Shown here: positions 19,548-30,400 of the stretch, in pieces
How the letters are laid out: every line of letters starts with the position of its first letter
Numbering within the stretch: position 1 is the first letter of the stretch
Assembly (NCBI RefSeq): GCF_003004665.1
Contig: NZ_MUHY01000001.1
Span: forward strand, 310,001 to 374,000
Direction of reading: 5' to 3'
DNA length: 64,000 nt
From: Candidatus Pandoraea novymonadis
GTDB lineage: Bacteria; Pseudomonadota; Gammaproteobacteria; Burkholderiales; Burkholderiaceae
The notes under the pieces: model-generated
Told to the model about the DNA's origin: nothing
The model's database searches: none
The model's input: only the letters and a program-made list of their open reading frames with translations
Translations under genes and position numbers: made by a program

Positions 19548-20125
19548 TTGCTACTTCTCATAGCGACAACATCCAGAATCTATTGTCTACCAAAATATTA
19601 CTTGACAAAAGAGTCTCAAAAATCTGTCAAAATTCTTGATTGCAAGGATATGCTAGCCAAAATATTCGTGCTTGATGTCAATGTATTGATACACAATCCG
19701 GATAGCTTTTCCAATTTTAAAGAAAATGATATGTATGCGCCTATGATAATGCTAGATGAACTCAACAATCATAAAAAAAAGTGTTTCAGAAATGGTATGA
19801 AATTTCCGCCAGTCGATCCGGACTTTGGATACCATTATCTCACTAACACTACTAATGGTAAAAAATGATAGCTAGTATTTCCTTGTCCTGCTTAGGAGAA
19901 GAAATAAAAATCCCATAGATCTTTTTACTTTGAAAGTGATTTGCTAAGCATAGAGAAGCCTATGTTTTCGTTGTCATCCAGACACCTTACAAAAAATCCA
20001 CACTGTCAGATTATATTAGTGTCTAAAGGCATTAATTATAGGTGTAAAAGCACATGCATTAGGAATACAAGCCGAAGATTACCTCATCGAAAAAATACTT
20101 GAAGACAGAAATTTTTTAACTTTTA
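19548..20125 (+). pseudogene. remnant of a PIN-PhoH family gene
   Basis: Two collinear pieces of a PIN/PhoH (YlaK-type) ATPase are visible in different frames. The N-terminal PIN part reads AKIFVLDVNVLIHNPDSF...MIMLDELNNHKKK (about 19658-19779), where intact proteins have FVLDTNVLMHDP and ELDNHKKG. Near 20030-20115 VSKGIN is followed after a frameshift by KAHALGIQAEDYLIEKILED, matching VTKDINMR.KARALGL.AEDY. Most of the sequence between and beyond is lost or full of stops. Position directly after bcp fits the ancestral order. Outer limits are approximate. Confidence 0.7.
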
Positions 20126-20284
20126 ATTTGACGGCAATACGTAATCGAATGGAGTTTTGCACAGATCAAAAATTCAATACACGTGATCTTATATTAGATT
20201 CAGTTCAGGCTTGAGTTCTCTCAATTTTTTAAAAGGCTCTCTTGTCTGGATAGTATATGTGCACATTAAACACTCACAGAAGAC

Positions 20285-20479
20285 TCATCGTGTTTCATCG
20301 ATCCAGGCCATCTGAATTGCCTCAAGTACTTTTTCTCCTCCACACCCATGCTGATCGTCAAAATTTTCTAACCCAACGATCCAATTATGTAAATCAACAA
20401 AACGTACTACTTGAGGATCAATGTCTGGATATCTTTCTGTTAGCGCAATTGCAATATCATGAGTATCTGTCCACTTCAT
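20285..20479 (-). CDS. iscX: ISC protein IscX
   Basis: Small acidic iron- and IscS-binding regulator of Fe-S assembly. The 64 residues begin MKWTDTHDIAIAL and contain PDIDPQVVRFVDLHNWI and VLEAIQMAWIDE, the full family signature. A GGAG sits upstream of the ATG. It is the last gene of the isc operon, about 80 bases after fdx. Confidence 0.95.
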   Translation of the reverse strand: MKWTDTHDIAIALTERYPDIDPQVVRFVDLHNWIVGLENFDDQHGCGGEKVLEAIQMAWIDETR

Positions 20480-20559
20480 AAAGCTGCTCCTTTATCCATC
20501 ATTGTAATAATTACCTAATATAATGAGGTGATCGATGCATCATACGCATCCAAGACAAC

Positions 20560-20901
20560 TTAGTGGTTTTCTTTAGCATGATTGATCGAGTACCTCGGAA
20601 TCTCAATCACAAGATCTGATTGGATAGGTATTTGAGTTTGGCATGATAACCGTGACGTCGGTTCTAAGCCCCATGCACGATCGAGCAAGTCTTCCTCATC
20701 CTCTTCAGCTGATTTTAAATCATCAAAACCTCTTCGCACAATTACGTGACAGGTAGTACATGCACAAGATTTTTCACAAGCATGCTCAATCTCAATATGG
20801 TTGGCAAGAAGTGCATCACACACCGTAGTACCAGATTCAACTTCGAGCACGGTACCTTCAGGGCAAAGTTCAAGGTGAGGTAAAACGATAATCTGAGGCA
20901 T
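20560..20901 (-). CDS. fdx: ISC-type [2Fe-2S] ferredoxin
   Basis: Adrenodoxin-type ferredoxin supplying electrons to the ISC machinery. The 113 residues carry HACEKSCACTTCHVIV and the distant LSCQTQI; the C-x5-C-x2-C...C ligands are present plus one extra Cys inside the loop. Only 16 bases separate it from hscA, so they are co-transcribed. Confidence 0.95.
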   Translation of the reverse strand: MPQIIVLPHLELCPEGTVLEVESGTTVCDALLANHIEIEHACEKSCACTTCHVIVRRGFDDLKSAEEDEEDLLDRAWGLEPTSRLSCQTQIPIQSDLVIEIPRYSINHAKENH

Positions 20902-20917
20902 GATGATTAATTAATAC

Positions 20918-22804
20918 TTAAAATGACTTATCAATATCAGCGATCTTTCGGCCCGCCAGTGCAGCACTAATACTTTTATTCATTCTACGAGCCGCGAAAT
21001 CATCTGTTGCATTGACAAGTGCTTCGATACTTGCCTTTAGACTAGTATAGTCTGTTCCAGACAATTGGATTCGAAGATGATTCATCATATCAACTATCAC
21101 TGCCCGCTCATTTTCCTCTAATAATTCTCCATCAGAAAATAATGCGCTTTCGACCGCATCTAAGAGACGATTCGCTTCAACTTGCTGTTCACGTAGCACA
21201 CGGGTAGACATATCCATCTCAGCCGTACCAAAACTATTTTTTAACATCCGTACAATGTCCCCGTCAGCAAGCCCGTAGGACGGATTCACTTCGATAGACG
21301 CTTCTACCCCTGAATGTATTTCACGTGCTGACACTGACAGTAAGCCATTGGCATCGACTTGATAGGTCACACGAATACGCGCAGTACCAGCAATCATTGG
21401 AGGAATCCCTCGCAATTCAAAGTGTGCCAGTGAACGACAATCAACAGCCAGTTCTCGCTCGCCTTGCAACACGTGAATTACCATCGCCGTTTGGCCATCC
21501 TTGAAGGTCGTGAACTCTTGTGCACGAGCGACAGGAATCGTCGAATTACGTGGGACGATCTTTTCAACTAAACCACCAATTGTTTCAACACCAAGAGATA
21601 GCGGGATTACGTCGAGCAGCAGCCAGTCATCACCCATACCTTGATTATTACCACCGTCCAACAAATTGGCTTGTATCGCTGCCCCGAGTGCTACCACTTG
21701 ATCCGGATTAAGATTCGTCAGTGGAGTTTGGCGGAAGTACTCTCCCACCACAACACGTACTTGTGGCATACGTGTCATACCGCCTACTAAAACTACGCCT
21801 TTAACATCCTCAGGATCAACCCCCGCATCTCGCATAGCTCGACGTACTGGCGATAACGTCCTTTTTACCAGTGCATCAGTGATTTCGGTGAGAATATTAC
21901 GTGTCAGAGTAAGAGAGATTAGACTGCCATTTGTTAACGTTACTGTGATGATAGTTGATTCAACATCTGACAGTACTTCTTTGGCGTTACGGGAATAATT
22001 TAGTAACGAACGCACATCTTCAGCCGACAAGTCGTTTTTCAATTGCGCTGTTTCAATAATCCAACGATAAATAGCCTGATCGAAATCATCTCCACCAAGC
22101 GCTGAATTACCAGCTGTGGACAACACTTCGAACATGCCTTTTGTTAGTCTCAGGATGGAAATATCGAACGTTCCACCACCAAGATCATAGATTGCGTAGA
22201 TACCTTCGGCCCCATGATTAAGGCCGTAAGCAATTGCCGCAGCTGTCGGCTCATTAAGCAAACGCAACACATTGAGCCCAGCCAACTTAGCTGCATCCTT
22301 TGTAGCTTGTCGTTGTGCATCATCAAAATAAGCTGGTACCGTGATAACGGCACCTACTAAATCAGCGCCAAGAGCATTCTCTGCACGCTGACGTAGGGTA
22401 TAAAGGAGTTCTGCAGAAACTTCAACAGGATTTTTAACTCCGCGAGCCGTATTGATCTGAACCATACCTGGCGCGTCAACAAAATCATAAGGTGTTTCTT
22501 CTCCAGCATGCAAAACGTCCGATAAACCTCGACCCATAAAACGCTTGACGGATATGATAGTATTCTTTGGATCGATCGTGGATGCTTCACGAGCGGTATA
22601 ACCAATTTGAGGACGTCCTAAAGTTAAATAACGGACTACGGATGGTAAAAGTATACGTCCCTGTTCATCGGCCAATACCTCAGGGACACCATTTTTAACA
22701 ACCGCTACTAGCGAATGCGTGGTGCCAAGATCAATGCCAACAACGAGTCGCTGGCGGTACGGCTCAGGGGACATACCTGGTTCTGAAATTTGTAGGAGTG
22801 CCAT
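20918..22804 (-). CDS. hscA: Fe-S assembly chaperone HscA
   Basis: Hsp70-family ATPase that, with HscB, releases clusters from IscU. The 628 residues start with the HscA-specific [10 protein letters not shown], then the nucleotide-binding domain ([39 protein letters not shown]) and a substrate-binding domain. The usual DLGTTNS is DLGTTHS here, one change in the phosphate loop. Length is normal. Confidence 0.96.
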   Translation of the reverse strand: MALLQISEPGMSPEPYRQRLVVGIDLGTTHSLVAVVKNGVPEVLADEQGRILLPSVVRYLTLGRPQIGYTAREASTIDPKNTIISVKRFMGRGLSDVLHAGEETPYDFVDAPGMVQINTARGVKNPVEVSAELLYTLRQRAENALGADLVGAVITVPAYFDDAQRQATKDAAKLAGLNVLRLLNEPTAAAIAYGLNHGAEGIYAIYDLGGGTFDISILRLTKGMFEVLSTAGNSALGGDDFDQAIYRWIIETAQLKNDLSAEDVRSLLNYSRNAKEVLSDVESTIITVTLTNGSLISLTLTRNILTEITDALVKRTLSPVRRAMRDAGVDPEDVKGVVLVGGMTRMPQVRVVVGEYFRQTPLTNLNPDQVVALGAAIQANLLDGGNNQGMGDDWLLLDVIPLSLGVETIGGLVEKIVPRNSTIPVARAQEFTTFKDGQTAMVIHVLQGERELAVDCRSLAHFELRGIPPMIAGTARIRVTYQVDANGLLSVSAREIHSGVEASIEVNPSYGLADGDIVRMLKNSFGTAEMDMSTRVLREQQVEANRLLDAVESALFSDGELLEENERAVIVDMMNHLRIQLSGTDYTSLKASIEALVNATDDFAARRMNKSISAALAGRKIADIDKSF

Positions 22805-22905
22805 CGCTTTACTTCGAAGCCGCGCATAGCGCAGGCTATCTTATCAGTGAGGTAACGTCATTCACGACTGCTATGTTTGTCTATAGTCGCGTTCTATTAC
22901 ATTCG

Positions 22906-23436
22906 TTATATATTTTCAAGTTCTTCAATCCTCTGCACGATATCCTGTTGCGCACGTGAGATAAACATCAATTGACGAATAGCCTCTACAGCAGGTTTCC
23001 AGTTTCCGCTATCAATCCAATCACCAAGCTTATCTATTTTTGCACTGCGATCAGCACTCAATCTCTTGGCCAAGAGATTCAGCTCAACGAAATCACTCGC
23101 ACCAACGGCATCTTCAATCTCTTCGTGGCATCTCATCTGTTGTATCAAGAAATCTCTCGACATCGACGCATCATCCAAGGTGCTAACATCTATACCGTGC
23201 AATGTCAATATATAGGAAGCACGTTTTACGGGGTCACGCAATGTTTGGAAGGCTAAATTTACAAAAGTTGCCCACTGCATCGCGATACGCTTCTCAGTAT
23301 CGCTCGCCCTTGCGAAGCGATCTGGATGAATACGTGACTGCACTGCACGATAGGCTAAATCGAGTTCTGCAATATCTAATCTAAAGCATTGTGGTAAATC
23401 AAATAATGCGAAATAATTATCTGTCAGCGAACTCAT
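22906..23436 (-). CDS. hscB: Fe-S assembly co-chaperone HscB
   Basis: J-domain protein that brings IscU to HscA and stimulates its ATPase. The 176 residues have the J-domain with IHPDRF (HPD motif near 37-39) at the N-terminus and a C-terminal three-helix IscU-binding domain. It lies about 100 bases before hscA. A 280-base stretch with a perfect hairpin separates it from iscA. Confidence 0.95.
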   Translation of the reverse strand: MSSLTDNYFALFDLPQCFRLDIAELDLAYRAVQSRIHPDRFARASDTEKRIAMQWATFVNLAFQTLRDPVKRASYILTLHGIDVSTLDDASMSRDFLIQQMRCHEEIEDAVGASDFVELNLLAKRLSADRSAKIDKLGDWIDSGNWKPAVEAIRQLMFISRAQQDIVQRIEELENI

Positions 23437-23580
23437 TACATCGTCTTATATTGGCAGAGCATTATGCCTCCCATGGAACCGGGTTCAGCCGTCCATTCTA
23501 CATACCCTAGAAAATATTTTTATTACCCTTGTCAATATAAGGTAGACAAAGATAGCAAATAAAAACTTATAACACCCTCC

Positions 23581-23608
23581 ACAGTGAGTTTTCTTGACGA
23601 CTCACTGT
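23581..23608 (-). repeat. 9-bp perfect hairpin between iscA and hscB
   Basis: Arms ACAGTGAGT and ACTCACTGT around a 10-base loop, inside the 283-base spacer of the isc operon. There is no T-run after it on the minus strand, so a simple terminator is unlikely. It could be an mRNA processing or stability site that sets different levels for iscRSUA and hscBA. Confidence 0.6.
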
Positions 23609-23719
23609 CAACAAAGAAAATATGTAAGGCCATGTCAATGGAGTTGGGGTGATCTACATCGCCGATCCAAAATTTTTAGGCTTAGCAAGCCAGATTATCT
23701 CTGGCTTAGATTTGAAGGT

Positions 23720-24043
23720 TCAGACACGGAATGATTCACCGCAACCACATTCATCTTTTACATTCGGATTACGGAAACGAAATCCCTCGTTTAAACCTTC
23801 TCGCCCAAAATCGAGTTCTGTTCCATCGATGTACGGCAAACTTTTTGGGTCAATCAACACCTTCACACCATGGCATTCAAAAACCACATCTTCTGGTGCA
23901 AATGAGTCAGCATATTCAAGCTTATACGCCAACCCCGAGCAACCGGTCGCCTTCACCCCTAATCGTAAACCCACGCCATATCCTCGACGCATGATATTGC
24001 GAGATACATGCTCTGCGGCCTTTTCGGTCATTGTGATTGCCAT
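23720..24043 (-). CDS. iscA: A-type Fe-S carrier IscA
   Basis: Carrier that binds Fe or an Fe-S cluster and hands it to target proteins. The 107 residues contain the three cluster cysteines in ATGCSGLAY and CGCGESF. Start at ATG 24043 ([13 protein letters not shown]) with GAGGA upstream; the in-frame upstream codons have no family match. Confidence 0.95.
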   Translation of the reverse strand: MAITMTEKAAEHVSRNIMRRGYGVGLRLGVKATGCSGLAYKLEYADSFAPEDVVFECHGVKVLIDPKSLPYIDGTELDFGREGLNEGFRFRNPNVKDECGCGESFRV

Positions 24044-24076
24044 TCTAGCATCCTCTTCAATGCTGAGATTTACCAC

Positions 24077-24484
24077 TTACGCTGTCTGCGTGGATTGTAA
24101 TTTATTACCATGCTTTTGCCTGTAGTCTGCAATTGCAGCTTTAATCGCATCTTCAGCAAGAATTGAGCAATGAATTTTTACTGGAGGCAAGGCTAATTCA
24201 TGTGCAATGTGTGTATTTTTGATATTTAGTGCCTGATCAAGAGTCTTACCCTTCACCCATTCGGTAACAAGAGATGACGAAGCAATAGCAGAGCCACAGC
24301 CATAAGTTTTAAACTTAGCATCCTCAATCATACCGGACTCGTTAACACGAATCTGTAGCTTCATCACATCACCGCAAGCTGGTGCACCAACCATGCCTGT
24401 ACCAACCCCATTGTCACGCTTATCAAATGAACCAACGTTACGCGGATTCTCATAATGATCAAGCACTTCTTTACTATACGACAT
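24077..24484 (-). CDS. iscU: Fe-S cluster scaffold IscU
   Basis: Scaffold on which IscS-derived sulfur and iron form the cluster. The 135 residues show the three conserved Cys in APACGDVMK, KTYGCGSAIASSS and KIHCSILAEDA, and the HscA recognition motif LPPVK. Length is normal; 15 bases separate it from iscS. Confidence 0.97.
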   Translation of the reverse strand: MSYSKEVLDHYENPRNVGSFDKRDNGVGTGMVGAPACGDVMKLQIRVNESGMIEDAKFKTYGCGSAIASSSLVTEWVKGKTLDQALNIKNTHIAHELALPPVKIHCSILAEDAIKAAIADYRQKHGNKLQSTQTA

Positions 24485-24499
24485 AGCAAACTCCTTGAA

Positions 24500-25723
24500 T
24501 CAATGTGTAGCCCACTGGATCGAATTCAAATCGACCCCTTCCTTGTACATTTCCCAGAGTGGCGATAAATCGCGCAGCTTCAGGATTTTGCTTTTGAACA
24601 GATCTACTACATAATTAACTTCCTCTTCGGTTGTGAAACGACCTACAGTAAAACGAATTGAGCTATGAGCCAGTTCATCATTGCGTCCAAGTGCTCGAAG
24701 AACATAAGATGGTTCTAGTGAAGCAGATGTACAAGCGGAACCCGACGAAACAGCAACATCTTTGATCGCCATAATCAAAGATTCGCCTTCAACAAAATTG
24801 AAACTGATATTCAAATTGTGCGGCACACGCTTTTCCATATCACCATTAACATAAACTTCTTCTATTTTTGTTAGGCCATAATACAAGCGATCGCGAAGCA
24901 TGCGCACACGATTATTTTCTACTGCCATTTCTTCACGTGCCAAACGGAATGCCTCACCCATACCCACAACCTGATGTGTCGGCAATGTTCCAGATCTCAT
25001 ACCACGTTCATGTCCTCCACCGTGAATCTGCGCTTCAATACGTACACGTGGCTTACGACGAACGTACAATGCACCTACACCCTTTGGCCCATAAGTTTTG
25101 TGCGCTGAGAATGACATTAAGTCCACTGGCCAATTAAGCAAATCAATAACCATCTTACCAGTCGCTTGTGCCGCATCAACATGAAAAATCACACCATTCT
25201 CACGACAAATGTAACCTATTTCTCCAATATCTTGAATAACACCGATTTCATTGTTAACAGCCATCACTGAAGCTAAAATTGTATCGGGACGAATAGCTGA
25301 CTTGAATTTTTCAACGTCAAGCAAACCATCTTCTTGTACCGATAGATAAGTGACTTCGAAACCCTCACGTTCTAGCTCACGCATTGTGTCCAGTACCGCC
25401 TTATGCTCAGTCTTAAGGGTGATAAGATGCTTACCTTTGTGTTTATAGAAATGGGCAGAACCTTTAATTGCTAAATTATTTGACTCAGTTGCACCAGAAG
25501 TCCAAACAATCTCACGCGCATCGGCATTCACCAATTTAGCAACTTCTTCACGAGCTTCTTCAACAGCTCGCTCTGCTGCCCAACCAAAGACATGACTACG
25601 GGAAGCAGGATTGCCAAATTGGCTACTAAGATAGGGCAGCATCTTATTCAACACACGCGGGTCAATCGGTGTGGTAGCGCTGTAGTCCATGTAAATGGGT
25701 AGATGCAGAGTATCTTTTTTCAT
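24500..25723 (-). CDS. iscS: cysteine desulfurase IscS
   Basis: PLP enzyme that takes sulfur from cysteine for Fe-S clusters and tRNA thiolation. The 407 residues include [26 protein letters not shown], the PLP lysine in [14 protein letters not shown], and the mobile Cys loop [20 protein letters not shown]. Its ATG overlaps the iscR stop (ATGA), giving translational coupling. Confidence 0.97.
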   Translation of the reverse strand: MKKDTLHLPIYMDYSATTPIDPRVLNKMLPYLSSQFGNPASRSHVFGWAAERAVEEAREEVAKLVNADAREIVWTSGATESNNLAIKGSAHFYKHKGKHLITLKTEHKAVLDTMRELEREGFEVTYLSVQEDGLLDVEKFKSAIRPDTILASVMAVNNEIGVIQDIGEIGYICRENGVIFHVDAAQATGKMVIDLLNWPVDLMSFSAHKTYGPKGVGALYVRRKPRVRIEAQIHGGGHERGMRSGTLPTHQVVGMGEAFRLAREEMAVENNRVRMLRDRLYYGLTKIEEVYVNGDMEKRVPHNLNISFNFVEGESLIMAIKDVAVSSGSACTSASLEPSYVLRALGRNDELAHSSIRFTVGRFTTEEEVNYVVDLFKSKILKLRDLSPLWEMYKEGVDLNSIQWATH

Positions 25724-26259
25724 GTGGAACGAGCAATATCAAAGACAGAATTCGGTACGCGTGAGATAATTCTTCGTGAATTATTAGACATCGCAGATGT
25801 TTTCGCGGCATTTTGTAAAGCTGTGGACTGTTTTCGCTTATTAGACTCTCGTTCAACCAAGTCGAGCAGCGATACAGAATCTAAATATTCAATTATTTTG
25901 TGATTCAGTGTTGTCCAAAGTTCGTGTGTCATACAATGGCTAGGGTAACCATCTTGGCTTTTTTTACAATTCCCTTTACTGCCGCAATTGGTGGCATCAA
26001 TTGGCTCATCAACTGCGATAATAATGTCTGCCACAGTTACATCCTCTGGGCGACCCACTAAGACATAACCTCCGCCTGGACCACGTATACTCTCCAAGAT
26101 TTCGTGACGCCGAAGTTTGCTAAATAGTTGCTCTAGGTAAGAAAGGGAAATTTGCTGTCGCTGGCTGATTCCTGCAAGAGTTACAGGTCCACCAACCTGG
26201 TTTATAGCCATGTCAATCATCGCTGTAACGGCAAAACGACCCTTCGTTGTAAGTCTCAT
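25720..26259 (-). CDS. iscR: Fe-S sensing regulator IscR
   Basis: Rrf2-family repressor; with its [2Fe-2S] cluster it represses its own operon. The 179 residues begin [16 protein letters not shown] (winged helix) and contain the three ligand cysteines in [18 protein letters not shown]. The C-terminus is longer than E. coli IscR and rich in Ser and Lys. It heads the isc operon, and an operator matching its type 1 consensus lies just upstream. Confidence 0.96.
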   Translation of the reverse strand: MRLTTKGRFAVTAMIDMAINQVGGPVTLAGISQRQQISLSYLEQLFSKLRRHEILESIRGPGGGYVLVGRPEDVTVADIIIAVDEPIDATNCGSKGNCKKSQDGYPSHCMTHELWTTLNHKIIEYLDSVSLLDLVERESNKRKQSTALQNAAKTSAMSNNSRRIISRVPNSVFDIARST

Positions 26260-26276
26260 GGGAATATGCTCAGGAT

Positions 26277-26324
26277 AATGTTGACTATTTTTGTCAAGTA
26301 TAAATTCAGCATTAATTTAGTCAA
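26277..26324 (-). promoter_or_regulatory. isc operon promoter with IscR type 1 operator
   Basis: Minus strand: -35 TTGACT (26319-26324), 16-base spacer, -10 TATACT (26297-26302). Overlapping the -10 and start region, 26277-26301 fits the type 1 IscR consensus (ATASYYGACTRWWWYAGTCRRSTAT) with the dyad TTGAC/GTCAA and few mismatches. The -35 itself begins a second, weaker half-match. This implies that autoregulation of the operon survives. Confidence 0.8.
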
Positions 26325-26473
26325 GTTTTTTTGTAAAATTTTTATCTATTTACTTTTGCATCTTCAAGTGATGGAAAGCAGAAAGTCTTATATTTTTTCT
26401 TATAGAATTTTAAGGAAAAATATCATATCGCTGTCGAATATTGTGATGAGTGTCGGCAACAAAAAGTCAAAGC

Positions 26474-28564
26474 TTATGAATACACCGGAACAAGCTCACT
26501 GGCTCCATCTGTTCCAAAAACAAGTGCCTTAACATGCAATAATTGATCTCGTGCCTGTGTCGCTTTTTCGAATTCAAGGTTCTTAGCGTAGTGAAGCATT
26601 TGCTTTTCAAGTTTTTTTATTTCCTTTGACAACTGTTTTTGACTCATATCTTGATAGCGAGCATGCTCAGACAATTTAGCCTGTTCGGCACGTGCCTCAT
26701 CGAGATCGTACACCCCATCGATAATATCTTTGATGCGCTTCTGCACCCCTTTCGGTACAATAGAGTGTTCTCGATTGTACGCTTTTTGTTTGGTACGTCG
26801 CCGGTTTGTTTCATCAATCGCATTTTTCATCGAATTAGTCATCTTATCAGCGTAAAGAATTGCCGTACCGTTTACGTTGCGTGCCGCACGACCAATCGTC
26901 TGAATTAACGATCGCTCTGCACGTAGAAAACCCTCTTTGTCTGCATCCAAAATAGCGACTAGCGATACCTCGGGAATATCCAGTCCTTCACGTAATAAAT
27001 TAATACCAACGAGCACATCAAATGTCCCGATCCGCAAGTCTCGTAGGATCTCCACCCGTTCGACCGTGTCAATATCGCTATGCAGATAACGGACCTTAAT
27101 ACCATTGTCAGACAAATGGTCTGTCAACTGTTCTGCCATACGTTTCGTCAGCGTCGTGACAAGGACTCGCTCACGTACCTGCACACGCAAATAGATTTCT
27201 GATAAGAGATCATCGACCTGTGTACGAGCCGCACGGACATGTATGATCGGATCCAAAAGCCCAGTTGGCCGAACTACCTGCTCAACTACTTGAGCAGTAC
27301 GCTGATTTTCATAGTCTGCTGGTGTCGCGGAAACAAAAATTGTCTGACGCATTTTTCGTTCGTATTCCGAAAACTTAAGGGGTCGGTTATCAAGTGCTGA
27401 TGGCAGTCGAAATCCGTAATTAACTAAATTTTCTTTACGCGCCTGATCGCCCTTGTACATGCCGTTAAACTGACCGATTAATACATGTGATTCGTCAAGA
27501 AACATGAGTGCATCGTCAGGGAGATAGTCGACTAATGTAGGAGGAGGATCCCCAGGGGCGGAATTACTGAGATGTCGGGAGTAATTTTCGATGCCCTTAC
27601 AAAATCCAAGTTCTGTAAGCATCTCTAAATCGAAACGTGTCCTCTGCTCTAAACGCTGCGCCTCAAGCAGCTTGTTCTCCTTATAAAAAAAATCAAGACG
27701 TTCACGTAATTCATCTTTAATAGTTTCAATGGCCCGCAAGACCGTATCACGTGGTGTAACATAGTGTGATGATGGGTATACCGTAAATCGAGAAATTTTT
27801 TGACGAATACGCCCTGTTATTGGGTCGAACATTTGCATTGCCTCAACTTCATCATCAAATAGTTCTACACGCATTGCAAGCTCTGCGTGTTCCGCAGGGA
27901 AAATATCAATCATATTGCCACGTACACGAAAAGTTCCACGTGTAAAGTCGAGCTCATTACGAGAGTACTGCATTGCAATGAGACGTGCGATGATGTCTCG
28001 CTGACCAAGTTTATCGCCCTGACGCAACGTCAAAATCATCTGATGATATTCGTTGGGATTTCCAATGCCATAAATCGCCGAAACAGTAGCAACGATGACA
28101 ACATCACGCCGTTCAAGCAAGCTTTTTGTAGCAGATAACCGCATTTGCTCAATGTGCTCGTTGATCGATGAGTCTTTCTCAATGAATAAGTCACGCTGTG
28201 GCACATAAGCTTCTGGCTGATAGTAGTCGTAATAAGAAACGAAATACTCAACAGCATTACATGGAAAAAAATCTCGAAACTCAGAATATAGCTGCGCTGC
28301 CAATGTTTTATTGGGTGCAAATACAATTGTTGGCCGTCCCATACGTGCGATTACGTTAGCCATCGTGAAAGTTTTTCCTGATCCGGTTACTCCTAAAAGT
28401 GTTTGAAAAGCAAGACCATCCTTAATACCTTCTGTAAGTTGACGAATAGCTTCAGGCTGATCACCTGCTGCAGGAAAAGGGCAATAAAGCTTGTACGGAG
28501 AATTTAAAAATATCTGAAACCGATCCTCGTCAATCTCCTGATTTTCCTGTTGCACGTAGGTCAT
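26474..28564 (-). CDS. uvrB: excinuclease ABC subunit UvrB
   Basis: Damage-verifying helicase subunit of nucleotide excision repair. The 696 residues contain Walker [14 protein letters not shown], the beta-hairpin region [15 protein letters not shown], helicase motif [26 protein letters not shown], and a C-terminal UVR coiled coil ([20 protein letters not shown]). Length is normal. Upstream sequence shows no LexA box I can recognise. Confidence 0.97.
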   Translation of the reverse strand: MTYVQQENQEIDEDRFQIFLNSPYKLYCPFPAAGDQPEAIRQLTEGIKDGLAFQTLLGVTGSGKTFTMANVIARMGRPTIVFAPNKTLAAQLYSEFRDFFPCNAVEYFVSYYDYYQPEAYVPQRDLFIEKDSSINEHIEQMRLSATKSLLERRDVVIVATVSAIYGIGNPNEYHQMILTLRQGDKLGQRDIIARLIAMQYSRNELDFTRGTFRVRGNMIDIFPAEHAELAMRVELFDDEVEAMQMFDPITGRIRQKISRFTVYPSSHYVTPRDTVLRAIETIKDELRERLDFFYKENKLLEAQRLEQRTRFDLEMLTELGFCKGIENYSRHLSNSAPGDPPPTLVDYLPDDALMFLDESHVLIGQFNGMYKGDQARKENLVNYGFRLPSALDNRPLKFSEYERKMRQTIFVSATPADYENQRTAQVVEQVVRPTGLLDPIIHVRAARTQVDDLLSEIYLRVQVRERVLVTTLTKRMAEQLTDHLSDNGIKVRYLHSDIDTVERVEILRDLRIGTFDVLVGINLLREGLDIPEVSLVAILDADKEGFLRAERSLIQTIGRAARNVNGTAILYADKMTNSMKNAIDETNRRRTKQKAYNREHSIVPKGVQKRIKDIIDGVYDLDEARAEQAKLSEHARYQDMSQKQLSKEIKKLEKQMLHYAKNLEFEKATQARDQLLHVKALVFGTDGASELVPVYS

Positions 28565-28909
28565 GTTGAGTTTCCAAAAAAGGTCGAGTTACAAAAAATA
28601 AATTTATCACACCAGTCTTCTTAGTAAGAATACTTCAGTAAGAAAAATTTCAGACATCAAAAAACTAGTGGAAGAAGCAATTTTGATGTAAAAAGCTTGG
28701 AACACTACATTATTTATGATCAGTGTCGACTGGATTGATAATCACCATACTATCCTTCTCAGAGCATATTTCATCTTTCAAAGTGTATATCGTTTTTTAC
28801 GAAACTTAATCTTCTTCGCTAAAATGGACCTCGTTGGTCAATCAGATATGAAGTTAAAGTCTAATCAATCCATTCTCATTCATAGAATTTCCACTCTCGA
28901 GCTTTCAAA
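28565..28909. other. divergent intergenic region uvrB/tyrB
   Basis: About 345 bases, presumably with both promoters. A 65-codon open frame here ends at the tyrB start but resembles no family. No strong promoter match is apparent. Confidence 0.5.
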
Positions 28910-30109
28910 ATGAAACTCTTTTCTAGTGTCGAATTAGCCCCTCACGATCCTATACTTGGTCTCAACGAGGCGTTTAATGCCGATAATCGCCCTAATAAAG
29001 TAAATTTAGGCGTAGGTGTCTACTTTGATAGTAACGGTAAATTACCTCTATTACGGGCGGTGCAAGAGGCTGAAAAGCAACGAATAGCTGCTCGTCTGCC
29101 GCGAGGTTACCTGCCTATAGAAGGTATTGCTGCCTATAACGTTGCAGTGCAGCAAATTTTGTTTGGCAAGGATTCCAATCTATTAGCCGAAAAGCGTGTT
29201 GTAACAGTACAAACTTTGGGAGGGACTGGCGCGCTCAAGATCGGTGCCGATTTCTTAAAACAGTTGAATCCAAATGTCAACGTCGCTATTAGCGACCCAA
29301 GCTGGGAAAACCACCGGGCCTTATTCTCTTCGGTCGGTTTCAATGTTATTTCTTACCCTTACTACGATCCTCATACTCATGGGGTTAACTTATCTAACAT
29401 GCTCGACATGCTAGATAAGGAATCACCTGGTACGATTGTCGTACTACATGCTTGCTGTCATAATCCTACCGGTGTTGACCTAAGCCTCGAGCAATGGGCT
29501 CAAGTCCTTGAAGTCATAAAAAAACGCAATTTGGTACCTTTCATCGATATCGCTTACCAAGGTTTTGGTGATGGAATCGATGCAGATGCTGCGGTTATTC
29601 GATTGTTTGCAAAATCCGAACTCAATTTTTTTATCTCTAGCTCATTCTCTAAGTCATTTTCTCTTTATGGTGAGCGAGTGGGTGCCTTGTCAATCGTAAC
29701 TAGGAGCAATGATGAAAGCACGCGCGTTCTATCACAACTGAAGTGTGTAATTCGTACTAACTATTCGAATCCACCAACGCATGGTGCTGCAGTAGTTTCT
29801 TCAGTGCTAGGAACCCCAGAGCTACGTACTATGTGGGAGGATGAATTGACCCAAATGCGTCAACGCATCCATTCCATGCGTCTATCAATAGTGGAAAGGC
29901 TGCTCTCCCAAGATGGGGATCGCGATTTTTCATTCGTAATCCAGCAACGTGGCATGTTTTCCTATTCTGGCCTCAGTGCCGATCAGGTCGAACGTTTGCG
30001 TGAAAAATTTGGCATATACGCTGTCTCGACAGGCCGTATCTGTGTTGCCACATTGAACGAAAAAAATATTGACTATGTTGCCTCATCCATAGCTCAAGTC
30101 ATTCGCTAA
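28910..30109 (+). CDS. tyrB: aromatic amino acid / aspartate aminotransferase
   Basis: PLP class I transaminase for aromatic amino acids and aspartate. The 399 residues include VNLGVGVYFD, HACCHNPTGVD, FIDIAYQGFGDGI and the PLP lysine in SSSFSKSFSLYGERVG. It stands divergent to uvrB, a pair I recall from Burkholderia. TyrB and AspC cannot be told apart with certainty from sequence alone; broad specificity is expected, which would help cover lost transaminases. Confidence 0.9.
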   Translation: MKLFSSVELAPHDPILGLNEAFNADNRPNKVNLGVGVYFDSNGKLPLLRAVQEAEKQRIAARLPRGYLPIEGIAAYNVAVQQILFGKDSNLLAEKRVVTVQTLGGTGALKIGADFLKQLNPNVNVAISDPSWENHRALFSSVGFNVISYPYYDPHTHGVNLSNMLDMLDKESPGTIVVLHACCHNPTGVDLSLEQWAQVLEVIKKRNLVPFIDIAYQGFGDGIDADAAVIRLFAKSELNFFISSSFSKSFSLYGERVGALSIVTRSNDESTRVLSQLKCVIRTNYSNPPTHGAAVVSSVLGTPELRTMWEDELTQMRQRIHSMRLSIVERLLSQDGDRDFSFVIQQRGMFSYSGLSADQVERLREKFGIYAVSTGRICVATLNEKNIDYVASSIAQVIR

Positions 30110-30110
30110 A

Positions 30111-30208
30111 AGCCTTCTATCTAAGCAAATAGATAATCTCTTTTATAGAGGCTAATCATTTAAGTAAAAAGAGAAAGCAGCATCCTTTCAACGAATGGTG
30201 CTTTCTCT
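30111..30208. terminator. two stem-loops after tyrB, the second with a minus-strand U-run
   Basis: First, AGCC-T-TCTAT pairs with ATAGA-GGCT (30111-30153), directly after the tyrB stop, a likely 3' structure. Second, AGAGAAAGCA pairs with TGCTTTCTCT (30170-30208). On the minus strand this second stem is followed by TTTTT, a textbook Rho-independent terminator, whereas the + strand side lacks a U-run. Confidence 0.6.
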
Positions 30209-30400
30209 AACGAAGAACGTAAAATAATAATTCTTAGAAACCAAATAAAAACTATCAACCTTCTTCCGAAGAAGAGTGATGTTTTGGAATTTGCACATTG
30301 CAAACGAATGGGATACTATTTTTTCGTTCCAACTCACAGTGTATTTTGAATAAATATCACGGGGAAACCCCGCTCTAATAGAATTTTATCCGATAAAAAA

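Noticed and set aside
23649-24125. 158-codon + strand frame opposite iscA/iscU
   Set aside because: Antisense shadow of two well-conserved genes.
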